Below are positions 62,187-64,000 of a stretch of 64,000 bases of DNA, piece after piece (the stretch's first letter is position 1; the number at the start of each line of letters is the position of its first letter). The translations under genes were made by a program, and so were the position numbers. Under the pieces are notes generated by a model. The model saw nothing but the letters and a program-made list of their open reading frames with translations, had not been told where the DNA came from and did no database searches. Origin of the DNA: Massilia phyllostachyos (lineage in GTDB: Bacteria; Pseudomonadota; Gammaproteobacteria; Burkholderiales; Burkholderiaceae_D); NCBI RefSeq assembly GCF_021044825.1, contig NZ_JAJNOC010000003.1:124001-188000 (forward strand), given 5' to 3'.

Positions 62187-62807
62187 ATGGAACTCCAGCT
62201 CCTGAATGAGCAAGGTCAAGCTGGCGCCGGCGTTGCAGCTGCCGACACCGTGTTCGGCCGCGAATACAACGAAGCCCTGATCCACCAGATCGTGGTCGCC
62301 TACGCCGCCAACGCGCGCAGCGGCAACCGCAAGCAGAAGGATCGTGAAGAAGTCCACCACACCACCAAGAAGCCATGGCGCCAGAAGGGCACCGGCCGCG
62401 CTCGTGCTGGTATGTCGTCGTCGCCTCTGTGGCGCGGCGGTGGTCGCATCTTCCCGAACACCCCGGACGAGAACTTCTCGCACAAGGTCAACAAGAAGAT
62501 GTTCCGCGCAGGTATCTGCTCGATCTTCTCGCAGCTGGCCCGCGAAGGCCGTCTGAGCGTTGTCGAAAACCTGTCGATCGAAGCTCCGAAGACCAAGCTG
62601 CTGTCGCAAAAGCTGCAGAGCATGGGCCTGGAATCGGTCCTGGTGATCACCGACACCATCGATGAAAACCTGGAACTGGCGTCGCGCAACCTGCCGCACG
62701 TGCTCGTCGTCGAGCCGAAGGCAGCTGACCCGATGTCGCTGGTGTTCTACAAAAAAGTCCTGGTCACCAAAGCTGCACTGGCCAAGATCGAGGAGATGTA
62801 CGCATGA
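62187..62807 (+). CDS. rplD: 50S ribosomal protein L4
   Basis: 206 aa; 23S rRNA-binding protein lining the exit tunnel and, in E. coli, autoregulator of the S10 operon. [10 protein letters not shown], the tunnel loop [20 protein letters not shown] and [20 protein letters not shown] are typical. It begins 2 nt after rplC and overlaps rplW by 4 nt. Because rpsJ is elsewhere, any L4 feedback would act on the new rplC leader, if at all. Confidence 0.99.
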   Translation: MELQLLNEQGQAGAGVAAADTVFGREYNEALIHQIVVAYAANARSGNRKQKDREEVHHTTKKPWRQKGTGRARAGMSSSPLWRGGGRIFPNTPDENFSHKVNKKMFRAGICSIFSQLAREGRLSVVENLSIEAPKTKLLSQKLQSMGLESVLVITDTIDENLELASRNLPHVLVVEPKAADPMSLVFYKKVLVTKAALAKIEEMYA

Positions 62808-63121
62808 GCGCCGCAATCAAATTCAGCGAAGAGCGCCTGATGAAGGTGCTGCTGGCTCCGGTCATTTCCGAAAAGGCGACTTTCGTCGCCGAAAAGAACG
62901 AACAGATCGTGTTCAAGGTTCTGCCGGATGCGACCAAGCCGGAAATCAAGGCTGCCGTCGAACTGCTGTTCAAGGTCGAAGTGGAATCGGTGCAAACCGT
63001 GAACCGCGAAGGCAAACAGAAGCGTTCGGGCCGTTTCACCGGTCGCCGCAACCACACCAAGCGTGCTTTCGTGTGCCTGAAGCCAGGCCAGGAAATCAAT
63101 TTTGTCGAGGAGGCTAAATAA
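62804..63121 (+). CDS. rplW: 50S ribosomal protein L23
   Basis: 105 aa; sits at the tunnel exit and docks trigger factor and [23 protein letters not shown] and [20 protein letters not shown] match. ATGA overlap with rplD. A start at the internal ATG 62840 is possible, but the overlapping start gives the usual N-terminus. Confidence 0.98.
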   Translation: MSAAIKFSEERLMKVLLAPVISEKATFVAEKNEQIVFKVLPDATKPEIKAAVELLFKVEVESVQTVNREGKQKRSGRFTGRRNHTKRAFVCLKPGQEINFVEEAK

Positions 63122-63948
63122 TGGCACTCGTTAAGATGAAGCCAACCTCCCCAGGCCGCCGCGGCATGGTGAAAGTTGTGACCGAAGGCCTGTACAAGGG
63201 CCGTCCGTTCGCAGCGCTGTTGGAAAAGAAATCGAAGACCGCCGGCCGTAACAACAACGGCCACATCACCACCCGCCACATCGGCGGTGGTCACAAGCAG
63301 CACTACCGCCTGGTTGACTTCAAGCGCAACAAGGACGGCATCCCTGCCAAGGTCGAGCGTATCGAATACGACCCGAACCGTACCGCGCACATCGCTCTGC
63401 TGTGCTACGCCGACGGTCACCGTGCGTACATCATCGCTCCGAAGGGCGTCGCTGTCGGCGATACGCTGATGAACGGTTCGGAAGCACCGATCAAGGCCGG
63501 TAACTGCCTGCCGATCCGCAACATCCCGGTCGGTACCGTGATGCACTGCGTCGAAATGCTGCCTGGCAAAGGCGCACAGATGGCCCGCACCGCCGGCGCC
63601 GCTGTCGTCCTGATGGCCCGCGAAGGCACCTACGCCCAGGTCCGCCTGCGCTCGGGTGAAGTCCGCCGCGTGCACATCGAGTGCCGTGCAACCGTGGGTG
63701 AAGTCGGCAACGCCGAGCACAGCCTGCGCAAGATCGGTAAAGCCGGTGCGATGCGTTGGCGCGGTGTGCGTCCGACCGTCCGCGGTGTCGTCATGAACCC
63801 GATCGACCACCCGCACGGTGGTGGTGAAGGCCGTACGGCAGCGGGTCGTCACCCGGTGTCGCCATGGGGCCAGCAGACCAAGGGCAAGAAGACGCGTTCG
63901 AACAAGCGCACTTCGTCGATGATCGTCTCGCGCCGCGGCAAGAAATAA
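63121..63948 (+). CDS. rplB: 50S ribosomal protein L2
   Basis: 275 aa; needed for subunit joining and peptidyl transfer. [20 protein letters not shown], the [19 protein letters not shown] region with the essential histidine and [18 protein letters not shown] are present. Its ATG overlaps the rplW stop by one base. Confidence 0.99.
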   Translation: MALVKMKPTSPGRRGMVKVVTEGLYKGRPFAALLEKKSKTAGRNNNGHITTRHIGGGHKQHYRLVDFKRNKDGIPAKVERIEYDPNRTAHIALLCYADGHRAYIIAPKGVAVGDTLMNGSEAPIKAGNCLPIRNIPVGTVMHCVEMLPGKGAQMARTAGAAVVLMAREGTYAQVRLRSGEVRRVHIECRATVGEVGNAEHSLRKIGKAGAMRWRGVRPTVRGVVMNPIDHPHGGGEGRTAAGRHPVSPWGQQTKGKKTRSNKRTSSMIVSRRGKK

Positions 63949-63958
63949 GGGATAAAAC

Positions 63959-64000
63959 ATGACTCGTTCATTGAAAAAAGGGCCGTTCATTGACGCCCAC
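63959..64000 (+). CDS. rpsS: 30S ribosomal protein S19 (5' end only)
   Basis: Only 14 codons are in the window: MTRSLKKGPFIDAH, the universal S19 N-terminus. It follows rplB after 10 nt with an AAGGGA ribosome site. Standard S10-operon order. Confidence 0.95.
   Translation, partial: MTRSLKKGPFIDAH

Noticed and set aside
1-64000. CRISPR arrays, insertion sequences, rRNA genes
   Set aside because: No regularly spaced repeats, transposase motifs or rRNA sequence were found on reading both strands.

Overview
The window looks like a chromosomal segment of a high-GC betaproteobacterium. The str-type ribosomal order (rpsL-rpsG-fusA-tuf-rpsJ), the divergent metE/metR pair and the general protein flavour suggest Oxalobacteraceae, probably Massilia or a close relative. 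That placement is from recognition, not from a search. Most genes are GC-rich with E. coli-like -35/-10 boxes and AAGGAG-type ribosome binding sites. The MNT/HEPN pair near 20.7-21.7 kb is visibly more AT-rich and looks acquired.

Layout. 1-3.0 kb (minus): an ABC-type efflux system (periplasmic adaptor, ATPase, and a permease cut by the window edge). 3.2-9.8 kb (minus): a sugar dehydrogenase-PEBP fusion, a secreted M28 peptidase and metE, with metR divergent. 10.9-14.1 kb: a membrane-anchored MutS-like ATPase convergent with a phosphoethanolamine-transferase-like enzyme. 14.2-19.6 kb: the str operon with rpsL, rpsG, fusA, tuf and rpsJ, carrying a strong promoter, several hairpins and a clean terminator directly after rpsJ. 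19.6-61.1 kb: about 42 kb of non-ribosomal genes. 61.1-64 kb: a tRNA-Val-like gene and then rplC-rplD-rplW-rplB-rpsS, starting from a new promoter. The S10 operon is therefore split between rpsJ and rplC.

The 42-kb block holds several functional units. (i) A small membrane protein, an unrecognised TonB-like protein, and an MNT nucleotidyltransferase/HEPN pair with a broken HEPN gene and an elaborate operator. (ii) A compact minus-strand tellurium-resistance-type (Ter) operon with terD, ATP-grasp, PRTase-TRSP, HAD, StiP/PELOTA, CitE-like and TerA-like genes, matching the proposed Ter-linked biosynthetic module. (iii) A LacI-controlled carbohydrate cluster with ribokinase, a TonB receptor, a CitE-CoA-transferase fusion, a beta-propeller-SSS symporter fusion, a sulfatase-modifying-factor (FGE)-domain enzyme and a GH127-family glycosidase. 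(iv) A peptide- or amide-utilisation cluster with a TonB receptor, two membrane-anchored serine hydrolases, two M81 (MlrC-family) peptidases, an XRE-cupin regulator, RidA, a DAO-type FAD oxidoreductase, a POT-family transporter and an AstA-like acyltransferase. Its content resembles the microcystin-degradation set mlrB/mlrC/mlrD without mlrA. TTTTCTGA/TCAGAAAA-type palindromes lie before its TonB receptor gene and between its ridA and oxidoreductase genes. (v) An osmoprotection pair: a fused glucosylglycerol-phosphate phosphatase/synthase and an MscS channel.

All assignments rest on reading motifs, gene order and spacing. No database search was run. Start sites were chosen by ribosome binding site and signal-peptide logic, and are stated where they differ from the longest possible reading.
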